Of a stretch of DNA of 64,000 nt, positions 43,791-54,829 are shown in pieces. Within the stretch, counting starts at the first letter, position 1; the number at the start of each line of letters is the position of its first letter. The notes under the pieces were generated by a model. That model was given only the letters and a program-made list of their open reading frames with translations, was not told the DNA's origin and did no database searches. Source of the stretch: Neoceratodus forsteri (Eukaryota > Chordata > Ceratodontiformes > Ceratodontidae). Where the stretch lies: positions 605,526,501-605,590,500 of the forward strand of contig JADMNL010000023.1 in assembly GCA_016271365.2 (NCBI GenBank), given 5' to 3'. A program made the position numbers and the translations under genes.

Positions 43791-45030
43791 TGGTCCTATA
43801 CACATTGTGAACATATCTGAAGTGTTGCACTGAAATATAACCTGTATAGCGAGATGATACATAAGGTATAACACTGAAAATTCAGACCCTCTTGGACACA
43901 GCCATTAACAGTATGTGATGCCTTCATACTTGTATTAAAAGCAGCAGTAGTGGTTACCCAATCTCCAGTATACTGCTATCCTTGACACTGTCATGGCAAC
44001 CATGAAGTGTGCTGCGTGAGCCAGAAAACAGTTTTTTTAATAATACAAAGTACTCATGAGGGAAAACAGGGAGCACTTCTCTTTTTTTTATAATATAATG
44101 TGCAGTATGAGTGGTATGAATGTACTATCCTTGGCAGTGTTTTTTTCTCCAACTCCATAGCAACCAGTTGCATACATTTCAAAGCATGATTTGACATAAA
44201 GTGCCTTAGCCTTAGCTAATACATAAGTAAGTATGTACATAAGGAGCTGCAGATAGCAGTCGTATACATGTGTGTGTGGGGGGGGTGATTCATTGTTGCT
44301 ACATACTTAGCCAATACATTCTCAGGAAAAGAGAAGATTATCAAGTTGTGCCTTAGTAACAATGAAAGTGGTCAGTTTACTGTCACAAGATATTTAGTTA
44401 CAGGAATTGACATACTGGTTTTAGGAACCACACTGTCATGATATGCAAACATTAAGATACAATACAAGAAAATGCAGTGTTTGCATCCAGAAAAGAAAAA
44501 TACAGTCACTGGCTGGCTGGCAAGTCCAAATAAGGAGCGGTAGATGAGTTATGTATGCAGCATCAATGAAAGAGGTATGTTTACTGTCACATAAATATCT
44601 GAGAAGAACCATGTATGTGTCAACAATTGGAACTGTACCCTTTTTTAATCAGTTTCCAAACAGTCAACAACGTTTTATTTAAATTGGCAGATGCGCCAAA
44701 CCTGCAAGCCATGTATTACAATACCATCTATTTTTTTTTGAAGCACTTGTTAGAGCAGCTGACACCTTCCTTCAGGACAATTTCAGCAAAACATTTGTAG
44801 GCACTGTTAGGTCTGTGTTTCACATTAGTTCTTTATTCCTCTTCCCCAATGTTTATAACTGGTGTAATCTGCATGAGACTGAAAAAAATACTGGGGAGGA
44901 GAAATCCATAGAATATATATGGAATGCAAGCCTATTTGTACCAAACTATCATGTTTTTTAAAGTTTTCATTGAGGCGTCAATGACCCATTCCACACAGAA
45001 TTGATCAAACCGGACACAAGAGGAGAGTTA
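43791..45030. other. Unassigned AT-rich sequence
   Basis: More than 1.2 kb with only short chance frames. It may include the 3-prime flank of the reverse hAT element, but I could not see a terminal inverted repeat. Confidence 0.35.
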
Positions 45031-45031
45031 G

Positions 45032-47230
45032 TCAGGAAGGGAGAATAGGCCACTTTGAAATGATTCTTACAAGTGTTTTTTCCTCAATTTTATTCCTCAC
45101 AAAGCTGTCAATCACAGCATCAAGATTCAGCTGTCTTAGAATGTTTGACTCTATGCTTAATAGTGTCAGGGAACTCAGTCTGTCTTCTAACATAGTTTGA
45201 CGCAGACTGTTCTTAACAAGTTTCAGTTTAGAGAATGATCTCTCACCTTCACAATTGGTAATCGGCAAACTTAAGTAGATTGGATGGCAATTTTGGAATT
45301 CAGAAACACTCTAACTTCACAAACCTGTTGTAAGATTTCAGCAGGATCAGTTGTATTAATTCGTTTCTGGAATTTATGGTAATGTGCCACCTCATTTTCT
45401 ATGCTGTCATTAAAATCTTGTGGATATGCTTCTCTCAGTGCAAGTAATTGTTCTATGAGGTCGTCAAGATGTTCCCCAAAAATCCAGCTGAATCTAGAGG
45501 AGATTTTTTGTACACAAGTAACCTCTGTCTTAACTGTGTAATTAATGTGTCAATCACAACATTGAAAACATGAATCCTGAATTTGTCTCTTGCTTGCAAT
45601 GCCTCATCCACATCTGTTCTATTGCTGGGACCACTCTGCTCATCAAAAAACACTTTACGCTTGGTCTTCCTTTTTTGATCTGTATGATATTCAGATGTTG
45701 AGGGGATAGATGTTACTTTTTTTGCAGCATCTTCATACTCCTCAAACTGACCGCACTTCTTCAAAACGTAATCCTTCAAACTTTATAGAAGCTGAATACT
45801 TCTTAACACATCTAGATCACTCTTTTTTAATGCAACACTTGTTGCATTGAAACGATTGAGCAAATCATTCCACAAATGACAGAGGAGAACTGTCTCTGTG
45901 CCTCTTGTGTAGCACAGGACTTTGCCTCATGACAGGCGTCTGGATTTTGAGATGCATCTTCTGTAATGTCGTTCAAACAGTTATAAATATTCTCATAGCT
46001 CATGTTTAAAGCTTTTACTGTATCTGCCCTAGCTGACCAACGTGTGGTGGACATTGCCTTCAAGACCAAAGAGTTATTCAGTGCTTCTAATAGTTTTGCC
46101 CACCTTGATGTGGAAGCAGAGAAAAATGTACACAGTTTTTGAACTAAGCCGAAGAAGGACACAATTTGATGACAGGGGGAAACTGCATGTACACCTACCA
46201 AATTAAGAGAGTGTACAGCACATAGAAAATAATCAGTTGAGGGTCACACTTCTTTAATTCTTGCTTGCAAACCTTGATATTTACCAGACATATTTGAGAC
46301 ATTATCATATGTTTGACCACTACAGTTTTTGTGATCAATGTCGTGATCCTTTAAAAATTTGAACTATTTCTGCAATATGGTGACCTGTGTGTGATTTTAT
46401 GGGGATAAAAGTAAGAAATCACTCTTGGGGAGTGCTGTCATACACTAATCTGAGAATGACAGTAAGCTGATCTACGTGGGACAAATCTGATGTAGTCTAC
46501 TATTACTGAGTAATATTTAGCAGTCTTGACCATTTCCACAATTCTTCTCTGTACTGCTATTCCCATCTTAATCAGTTCCTCATATATGTTTTTTGATAAA
46601 TACGATGCACTCCCCTGACCCTTACCTGCATATTTAGCCATGTGTTCTGACAAAAAATGATCAAACTTGGCATTTATCTTCATTATCCCCAGAAAATTAT
46701 CATTGGAAGGTTAACCTATTGTTTCATCGGTTCCACGGAATGCAAGTCCCCTTTCACAAAATAAGGTTATGACAGCTGTAACGCGCTTAAGAACATTACG
46801 CCAATAATTCTGTTTACTTTCTATGTCCTGAATTAGTGTCAGTATCACTGTTTTCAATACCATGGTAGCCAACATAACCAGTATCAATATTACTGTTTTT
46901 CTGAATTACAATTGTCACCTTCATTGATTAAATAATTACATTCACTTTCACTACATGGAACCTGTGCTGTGCCCTCCAAACTACCATTCACCAATTCTAT
47001 ACCACCACTTATTGAATCACTATTCACATTGCTATCACTATACATTGGGTGATCAGATCACTAGGTACACTACAGTTCCTTTCTGCTTGTGGTACACTGT
47101 CTGCTGTTGATCCTCCAAAAACTTTCTAACCGTGGTATTTTTTTTTCATCAGAAATTCAGCCTTTTGTTGAGCTTCTACACTTTCCTTCCTCTTCTGGGG
47201 TCCGCTCTTAAACTTGGTCATGTTAGACAT
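45032..47230 (-). pseudogene. hAT transposase pseudogene (ZMYM1-like group)
   Basis: The reverse strand reads from a plausible start at 47230 (MSNMTKFKSGPQKRKE) to the stop at 45032. Recognisable blocks in order: the N-terminal start; a DUF4371-like block at 46683-46440 (KFDHFLSEHMAKYAGKGQG, YLSKNIYEELIKMG, VKTAKYYSVIVD); a central block at 46201-45827 (MVGVHAVSPCHQIVSFFGLVQ, FFSAST-RWAKL, TTRWSARADTVKAL); a linker block at 45779-45453; and the C-terminal hAT dimerisation domain at 45268-45032 (NCEGERSFSKLKLVKNSLRQT, RLSSLTLLSIE). These match cut-and-paste hAT transposases, whose catalytic core is RNase H-like. About eight stops or frameshifts separate the blocks. Terminal inverted repeats and an 8 bp duplication were not found. 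Confidence 0.85.
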
Positions 47231-47836
47231 GTTGCAAATCCTATCTGAGTAGTATACACTATCTCAAGAACTGCAAAACAATTAAGGGTGTGAAATGTTA
47301 TTATGTACTGTCTGTAAAAGACTGTAACAATTATGATCAGGATGTTAACAATTATGGCCAGGGGTAAGTTTGTCTTATTTTACTGACCCTTACTACTTAT
47401 TGTTCTACCGTATAAAAGGTAGGGCATATGCTGTACTGACTGGATTTAGTTTTCAAGCTATATTACAAGAAGAATTTTTGGGGGCAATTCATGGCAAATG
47501 GCACAACAAGCACTGATGGTGGCCAGTCAGTGATTTGTTGTATTATACAGATGCAATGTAGTAGGCCAAGTGTTGACACATACCTGTTTCAAAACTTGAA
47601 CAGGCTGTTGAATATATTATGAATACAGACAATTGCCCTGTGACACCTAGTATATCACTTGACATGTAATTCACACTCCTACACAGAATTTGCCATCAGT
47701 CAAGGCCAGCAAATGTAAAATAGTGTCAAGTTGTTCTGCTACTGTTGCATCTTCTTGAGGGGTATCTCAGTCATCAGGTAACAGAGTAGGAACGAGTACC
47801 AAGCAGTGACAAGTGGACACAAAAAACAGTCTGGAA
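47231..47836. other. Unassigned; flank of hAT pseudogene
   Basis: No gene or repeat structure identified. If the hAT element kept its 5-prime terminal inverted repeat, it should lie here. Confidence 0.35.
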
Positions 47837-48145
47837 GGATGGATATCCATAAATGTAAAACAGGAGACCAAAGGAAACGTGCCCAGGGATGGATGTCAAA
47901 CTTAAGACAGAAGCCATTGAGAAACTGTCATGTCAAAGGAAGACAGGAGTTCTTGCAAAACAATTTGAGAGGCTGGATCTACATAACCTGAAGACAGGAG
48001 ACCTAAAGGCAACGTGCCCAGTCAAGGGACTTCAAAAACTTAAGACAGAAGCTCTTGAGAAACTGACATGTCAAAGGACTCCATAAAACGTAAGACAGTA
48101 GTCCTTGCAAAACATTTTGTGAGGCTGGATCTCCATAAACAGAAA
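47837..48145. repeat. Tandem repeat, about 134-152 bp unit
   Basis: The block GGCTGGATCTACATAACCTG with CAGGAGACC, ACGTGCCCAG, CTTAAGACAGAAGC and GAGAAACTG recurs. Unit starts fall near 47837, 47971 and 48123, so two full units and part of a third are present. The units differ by small indels. A shorter internal period is hinted at by repeated AAGACAG and CTTGCAAAAC. Open frames through it are not conserved. Confidence 0.85.
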
Positions 48146-48510
48146 CAGTCAACTCATTGTCATACTTATTGTGGCAGAACATAATGCTATTTGCTAACCA
48201 TTTAGACAAACACTGCCTAGAAATTACAGCACCCACCCTACTTGGGGCAAATGAAACAAACAAGTACTCTGATTTTCTGTACTCCAGTCTAAAGTAGATA
48301 TTACTTCAAAGTTCTGCACACATCTAATGTATGTAGCAGTTCTTCTCCTGGATTGGCATGATTTGGAAATAACTGAGGAGAGTGCTGGTTCACCCACACC
48401 TATACAGGGTTGGTAACATCGGCCAACGTCGACAGTGTGGGTGTCCCCAGATGTACTGCAGAAAATCTTCCATGTGGATTCACCCTTCACCGATGGCGAA
48501 GCGTCCTGTG
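48146..48510. other. Unassigned sequence
   Basis: No recognisable structure; a reverse open frame at 48490-48224 has no domain that I know. Confidence 0.35.
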
Positions 48511-48580
48511 GTGTTTTTAATTTTTTTATTTATTTAAACAATTGATAACCAGGAAAGACACACACTAGACCACTAGGGGA
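48511..48580 (-). mobile_element. LINE/SINE 3-prime tail remnant
   Basis: The reverse complement has GTGTGTCTTTCCTGGTTATC followed by AATTGTTTAAATAAATAAAA. This resembles the tail of the LINE at 9942-14925 (GCGTGCCTTTCCCGGTCAAC then AATTTAAAATAAAATAAA). Only the last 60-70 bases are recognisable. Confidence 0.5.
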
Positions 48581-49599
48581 GTTATTTTTATTTACAATGG
48601 AGTTGCTTGAACTTTGGAGATCAGCAGGAAGGGGGACCATTATCCACCAAGGACTATTCAGTTACTTGAACTTTGCCAACCAGCAGGATTGAGTGGGGAC
48701 TACCCAACAACTATTCTTCTATTTTACTAATAACAGCATTGCCAACAGTTCTCCACTTACCTGTGCAGTTACCAGTCTGACATCAACATGCTAGATGACC
48801 TGCAGAACTTCTGGCAGCACATACAAGGATTACACAGTTGGCCGCCAGACAGCTGTCAGAGCTGACAAAATCCATTCGCTGCACCTGCTCTTTAATTATC
48901 TTAGTCATGTACAGTATATACTGTATGTATTGTGCATGGCTTGAACACTTGCAGAGCAGCTGCCATGAGTGGACTTTGCTGGCTCTGACAGCTCACTGGA
49001 GGCCATCTATACAACAAATATTGTCAAGTATATTAATACTGTAGTCACAAACATTAAGTCGCTAAATGACTACAGATGCAGTTAACTGTGACATCTGCAT
49101 GTACCTGATTGACTGGCCGGCTGGCTGACTGATACAAGGTGACAATACTGCAGATCAAAAAGTTATGTACTGTCACTGGTGTCTCTGGTGATGCTGACTT
49201 CTTTATAGTAGAGAAAGAGGTTGTCAATCTCCTGTAGTTGCTCTCAAGCTCTCTCCGTGTTCCTATGAAAAGACAGAAGGAAATATACTAAACTTCCCAC
49301 ATCTTGGTTGGCTGCCATTCAAATAAAAATTTATTTAACAATACTGTTTAGCTGTTTACATCTGATTTGTTGTGCTGGCGTTAATGACCTTGCAGACATT
49401 GCCACTTGGCCGATGCAGAGCAGTATTCATTCAAGACATTTTGTAATTGTCATTATGAATCTATGTGATTTTAGACCCACTCCTCCCACAACTGGCATGG
49501 CCTACCCCCCTACCCCCAACCTGTCCTGATAACCACCATACTTTCCTATGTACAACAAGGCTATCCTCTGTACTTTTTCTAGCAACACCATCACTTCCC
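48581..49599. other. Unassigned sequence
   Basis: About 1 kb with no recognisable domain or repeat apart from a short internal GGACTATTCAGTT-like duplication near 48640-48680. Confidence 0.35.
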
Positions 49600-50300
49600 C
49601 TTGCCGCCCACCCCCTCTGACACTGGTACAATCAAACACCCATGGTACAGTGTAGGTGTGTCACCCTACTCCCAAAACAAAGACTATGCACATAGTGTGG
49701 TGTACTGGACCCCACCGCCCCCCACTCCAACAACCCACACCCAGACAAAACTGACAGGTACCTCCACTAACACCACCACCACAGGCCCTGTTCACAGTGC
49801 AGCCCCACCTCACCCTTGACAAGTGGCAAATAAACACCGTTCAACTTGGATGGGCAGGTACAGCTGTCCAGTACTGTTTACAGCAAGGGCAGTCACTATG
49901 GAGCTGTGCAACACTGCAAGGGAGCCCAGTAGCCCAGTCCCAAAACCTACACAGTCACTCATATGCGCACACTGTTCTCAGATTTTGGTGTCCAAAGTAC
50001 ATCAAAGGATTTATTTAGAATGCAGTGTAACACATCGGTTAAAATGACAGAAATATTAAATTGTGAGTCATTCACTTACAGACTTGGTTGTATATGAATG
50101 GTGGTCATCTGGTCTTGGTTGGTGTATGGCCACTTGTCTGAGTTAAAGGCTCCTCTTAAACCAGTCTTGAATAATTTGGGCAAATAATTTCAACAACATA
50201 AGTAAAGTCTCACAGATGTTATTACCTTTATATAAAACATACCCACAATATAAAACTTACCCAAAGTATAAACAGTGCCATCATGCCCCCCCCCAACACA
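49600..50300. repeat. Duplicated unit, copy 1
   Basis: This block is a diverged direct copy of 50570-51180. Shared stretches include CAAACACCCATGGTACA, CTGGTACCTCCACCAACTCC-like sequence, CCTGTTCACAATGCA, GGGAGCCCAGTCGCCCAGT and TTGTGAGTCAACCACTTACA. The offset falls from about 968 to 900 bp along the unit because of indels, including an extra 60 bp here near 50000. It has no evident coding content. Confidence 0.8.
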
Positions 50301-50569
50301 CACATCACAGCACCACCTGACTAATAAGGCTATACTTGGCATTTTGAATTGTAACACACCCATTTCCAACTATTAACCCCCCTTCATTTTTGGGTGGGGA
50401 ATTGTGACAATTGGTGCATTGGCACACAGTTTTTAATGTTAACCCACCCTCTCTTCTACTTGCAGTTTTATGAATCTGTGCTTGGTTAAACAATATGAAC
50501 CATTATTTTATCTCTTTTAACCATTACTTTTCATACACATTGGGTCAACATCACACAAATATCTGAAAT

Positions 50570-51180
50570 GAACCCTGACCTCCCAACACACTGGTACATT
50601 CAAACACCCATAGTACACCATAGTTGCATCAACCCCCCCCACACGCATACAGTCTATGCACGTAGCTAAGTTGGTGTTCTGTGAACACCCTCCTCCCCTG
50701 CTCAGACATGACTGGTACCTCCACCAACTCCACCACCACAGACCCTGTTCACAATGCATACCTCACCTCATCCTGGACAAGTGGCATAGAACTACTGTTC
50801 AAATCAGATGGGCAGGTACACTGGGCCAGAACTTTTTACACTAAGTGAGGTCACTGTGAAGCTACAAAACTCTCAAGGGAGCCCAGTCGCCCAGTACAGA
50901 AACCTACACAGAGACTCATACACACTTTTTTCTCACATCTAGACATCCAAAGTACTCTGATTGTGAGTCAACCACTTACAGACTTGATTTGTGTAATGGC
51001 AGTTGTCTGATTGATCTTGGTCAGTGTATGACCACTTTTCTGAATCAAGACTTGAAGAATAATCTGGGAACATGTATGCAATGTATGTATAAGCTTTGAA
51101 CATACACACAATATAAATAATAACATTATGCCCCCTCCCACATCCACATATACATGTAACATTATGCCCCCCAACCCCCC
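50570..51180. repeat. Duplicated unit, copy 2
   Basis: Second copy of the 49600-50300 unit in the same orientation. Both copies end in a C-rich ATGCCCCCC stretch (50286 and 51125), and this copy has that end motif twice (51125 and 51163). Whether this is a tandem duplication or two insertions of one repeat family cannot be decided here. Confidence 0.8.
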
Positions 51181-51204
51181 TTCAACCCCAGTACATCCAA
51201 TACT

Positions 51205-51715
51205 TGTTATTTAAAGGATACCTAAATAACATTTTAACAACAAACTATTCAAAAATCTGACTCCGCAGGTGACTAAAGGAAAGGCTGCTGTATTCATTAA
51301 TGCTAAAACAACATTTACTTAATTTACCTAAATGTGGTTCCAGGGCTTTTGAAAATGGTAAAATCAGCCTTCCAATTTAAAAAACAAACAGTCTTACCTG
51401 CTTCCTAAAGTGGCTGCCAAATGTGTTATGTGATTACATAATTGGAGTCAAACTCAGAGAGATCTATGGCTCTCTATAGTGCTAACTAGTTCTTTTTTCC
51501 CTTTGTATAGAATTGTTTCACCCAATTGGTGAAAACCATGTGCATTATTTTGTATAATGCACATGTTAGGCTATGGTTCTGTTCATTTTGTTTACTTTAA
51601 CATGCTGAAAATGTGTTTTAATCCAACCAACTTTCTCTGTGGCAAACCACAGTGCAGTACAAATCTTGAATAACCTGGTGGTCTAGTCATGGTTATGGTG
51701 GATCCAGGATGCTAC
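51205..51715. repeat. Left inverted arm
   Basis: Left arm of the 3.3 kb structure. The best conserved part is 51470-51620, including CTATAGTGCTAACTAGTTCT and CATTTTGTTTACTTTAACAT. Confidence 0.75.
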
Positions 51716-52239
51716 AATGGGGGTGCTGGGGTGGTGTGCCTGCTTAATATGCACTTTTTACGATTTTTATTAAACCTTTACATTTTCTGCTATTATTCTT
51801 TTCTAGTACATTTTTGACAGAACCTGTAAATGTAATCCATAGTTTGAATGTAAACATTTATACAATTAATAAATCAGACTTCTTCAAAAAAGTGAAATGC
51901 AAAGCAGCAAGCAAGTACGTTACTATGTGGGGTTGGTGCCACACCCTTCACCACCCCTTAGAGCCACCACTTTTTGTAGCAAAGTTCTTGTGCAGTCCAA
52001 TGTTAGGGTTCATACTTTCTCAAAACTCAAATATATGCCTGTCTTGTCTTCTTTTTCCATGGGAAATAGTAATAATAATAATAATAAGAATCAGCTTTTA
52101 TATAGTGGTTTTCATATGCATTGTATTCCAAAGTGCTTTACAAGCAATATTAGACTGGTAGTGAAGTGACTGAAGGTGTAGTGGCAGCCATTTCATATAT
52201 TAATATCCACACACAGCCTTGGACAAATGCATGAACTGG

Positions 52240-53040
52240 TTTTATGGGAAGGGGAATGTTGGCCAGGTCAACGGGATCAGGTAGTGATCAAGGTACTGCC
52301 AGCCCCACATCTTATTTCTCACAGTAATCTGCTCATATTTCTCTCCTTCTGTCTTCCCCCTTCCCTGAATATAGCAGTACCTTGCAAGAGTGGCCTTCTC
52401 ATCCCCCCTCTGGTATTCATTCTTCACTATTCCTCCTCACACCGAAAACTGGTGAGCTCATCACCCTTCTGCATCATGAATGCAAGTAGTACTGTCCCCA
52501 TTTTATTTTGACATACCAAATATAAACATATCTTTCCAGTAAGTCAGGCTGATAGCAGCAGGGAACAAGGGGAATGATGAACTTTCCTATCCTTAAAAGA
52601 TCTAGGCTACCTTTGATTAGGCACTATTAAATGCTGGGTGTGCACATCATTATGCAAGTCATTTAATACTGTAGTACCTAATCATAGGTGGCTTAGATCT
52701 TATATGGGTGAGAAAGCCTATTTTAACACTTGTACCATGCTGCTATCAGCCTGGCTTACCAGAAGATCATATTTATTATTAATATGTAAAAATAACATGG
52801 GAGACTGTACTAACCACATTAATGATGCGGAAGGCTAGTGAACTCAGCCAGTTTTTGGTGTGGGGAGCAGGTGAGAAGAATGAATGCCAGAGAGGGACTG
52901 AAGAGGTCATTCCAGCAGGGTACAGCTATATTCAGGTTAGTTGTAGACATGAAGGAGGACGCTGAGCAGATCACTGTGAGATCTGAAATGTGGGGCTGCC
53001 AACTTCGTGATCACTACCTGACTGTGGATGAGAGTAGCCA
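52240..53040. mobile_element. 800 bp foldback with very short loop
   Basis: Two arms of about 390 bp meet near 52647. Pairs seen: TAAGTCAGGCTGATAGCAGC (52541) with GCTGCTATCAGCCTGGCTTA (52740); CTACCTTTGATTAGGCAC with TACCTAATCATAGGTGG; CCCCACATCTTATTTCTCAC (52302) with GTGAGATCTGAAATGTGGGG (52977); and GGTATTCATTCTTCAC with GTGAGAAGAATGAATGCC. Arms are roughly 75-80 percent complementary by eye. A simple TAA repeat (52071-52086) and LINE-tail-like AAAGTGCTTTACAAGCA lie just left of it. It encodes nothing recognisable. Confidence 0.8.
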
Positions 53041-53824
53041 GCAATGACAAATACTCAGAGTGGCAGGGCTGCACCTAAACTGCAACTTTAATTCAGTGTA
53101 GAGAAGATTACCCCCGGGGGATGTTGGCATTTGTTAGGGCAGTATTGAGGAAGCTGTGTATAGCTCATTCAAGATTTTGAAGGGTGGTAGGCAGCCAACT
53201 CACATTGTGGAGTAGAGCACAGAAAAGTACTGGAGAAGAATTGCTGGGAACTGTCCTACAGGGTTCTGCAGATCACAGGTAAAGGAGTAGACTGACACTG
53301 GAAGTCAGGTGAATTCACTCAAGGTATTAGTAAACCTCTCCTGCTAATAATATTGCTATCCCCTGTAAGTGCAGCCCTTATGAGGGCATGAACAGCAGTT
53401 TTTCTGGTACGTCATGATGCCTATTGCTTGGCCCTTCAGGAAGACCTAGTTGTTGGTTAATCAGGTGGGAAAAAAACACAACAGAGAACTGTATATACTA
53501 CCTTCACTGTGCAGAAGGGTGGTGATCCACTCAATGTTTACTGTCGAAGCAGAAGTCAAACATTGAGAATGTGGACTGTAGAGTGATTTGGGAGGCATTT
53601 TTTAACAGTGCCAGCTGATGATGAGTATCGGTATAGGTGTGCACAACCCTCTGAGGTACAAGATTGCAATCTGAGGTGTGATAATTCTCTTTATGAGACC
53701 ACAAGCTCATATGTGGCCCCAGGCAGTACTAAGGACAGGGTATAGATGTTGAGGTGTTCAACAAAGGCAGGCTAGGTGCAGGGGGTTCACATGGAAAAAG
53801 AAAGCCTTATTTGCAGAGTAACAA
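53041..53824. other. Unassigned sequence
   Basis: Lies between the foldback and the SINE within the large inverted arms. No domain or repeat recognised. Confidence 0.35.
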
Positions 53825-53975
53825 GAGAACATGAGCTTTAGAATTGAACAAGACTGGTACTTTGCTGCGTGACCCTGAGCAGGTCATTAAACTTCCTTGT
53901 GCTCCCAGGCCACACCTGTAAACAAGCTTTCAGCTTAGTGTGTCTCTCCTGCTTAACAAAACAAAACAAAAAATT
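53825..53975 (+). mobile_element. tRNA-CORE SINE, partial
   Basis: Contains TGCGTGACCCTGAGCAGGTC and ATTAAAC (the CORE block), CCAGGCCACACCTGTAAACA, and an AAAACAAAACAAAA tail. It follows the plan of the SINE at 1617-1850 with a decayed head and a changed tail hairpin. It sits at the inner edge of the right inverted arm. Confidence 0.65.
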
Positions 53976-53984
53976 CAGTGCATC

Positions 53985-54470
53985 ATATAACCATTAGATC
54001 ATCAGGCATTTGAAGTGTTGTACTGTAATGCAGTTTGCCAAAGAAAAAGTTAGCTGGATTGCAAAACATTTTCCGCAAGTTAAAGTAAACAAAATGAACA
54101 AAATCATAGCCTAGCATGTGTACTGATCAAAATAATCCACAAGGTAATACATGGTGTTGATCATTCTAGTACAGCAATTCAAAATAAAGAGGGAAAGAAG
54201 AACTAGTTAGCACTATAGAAATATATGTGGTTCTCTGTCTCTGGCTCTGATGATGTCATCATGACTCATCACTTAACACACTTGGCAGACATCTTAGGCA
54301 AGACTTTTTTGAAAGTGAAAGGTTGATGTTTACATTTTTCAAAAGCTATGAAACTTTATTTATGTTATGTATATAAATGCAGTTTTAGCACAAATGTAAA
54401 CAGCAGTCTTTACCTCACTATGAAGCCAGATTTCGGAATTTGCAATTTAAAATAAAACTGCTTGTTTAGG
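53985..54470. repeat. Right inverted arm
   Basis: Right arm, pairing with 51205-51715. AGAACTAGTTAGCACTATAG near 54200 and TTAAAGTAAACAAAATGAAC near 54080 are the strongest matches. The outer end stops just before the small palindrome at 54478. Confidence 0.75.
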
Positions 54471-54477
54471 TACCATT

Positions 54478-54607
54478 TTAACCAATAAGATACTCCCTGG
54501 GGTTAGATTAACAGCCTGTTAATCACCCCCTAGGGGTCTAATGTGGCACGTAGATGCAGCCGAAAATATATTGCCCTAGGGGTGATTAATTGTTAATCTA
54601 ACCCCTG
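54478..54607. repeat. Palindromic module with GC-rich loop
   Basis: CAATAAGATACTCCCTGGGG and TTAGATTAACAG pair with CTAACCCCTGGGAGTGCCTT and the preceding TTAATTGTTAA region; GATTAAC...CACCCCTAGG pairs with CCCTAGGGGTG. The loop contains TAATGTGGCACGTAGATGCA, similar to TAATGAGGCACGAGGCGC in the loop of the palindrome at 37421-37584. The shared loop suggests the same element family. Confidence 0.7.
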
Positions 54608-54829
54608 GGAGTGCCTTATTGCTATTACAAAAAATTATTTGTAAAACAAAAATGTTAAAAGTATACTTTTTGAAATGTTTCTTTCATTTAGAGGGAGATT
54701 TTTAGTAAAATATTTCTTCCACCAACAGTTTAAGAATGCTGGTTCAAAATCAGAATGCAACATTCTTCAGCAGTGCTACAGGATGGAATGCTGACAGGAA
54801 GAATTCATGTGCCATAGATGGTTATCACG

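Larger units (their letters stand above)
51205..54470. mobile_element. Large element with about 500 bp inverted arms
   Basis: The arms 51205-51715 and 53985-54470 are diverged reverse complements over nearly all their length. Examples: CACTATAGAGAGCC-like sequence with GAACTAGTTAGCACTATAGA, GTTTACTTTAA against TTAAAGTAAAC, and CTGCTGT...GCTAAAAC against GTTTTAGC...ACAGCAG. Inside the pair lie an 800 bp foldback (52240-53040) and a SINE (53825-53975). No transposase is visible. It may be one non-autonomous long-TIR transposon with later insertions, or two inverted copies of one repeat. Confidence 0.65.

Noticed and set aside
47837..48145. A CRISPR array
   Set aside because: Units are 134-152 bp and abut directly with no spacer-repeat alternation, and the genome is eukaryotic.
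50570..51180. A gene family pair with copy 49600-50300
   Set aside because: No frame is conserved between the two copies.
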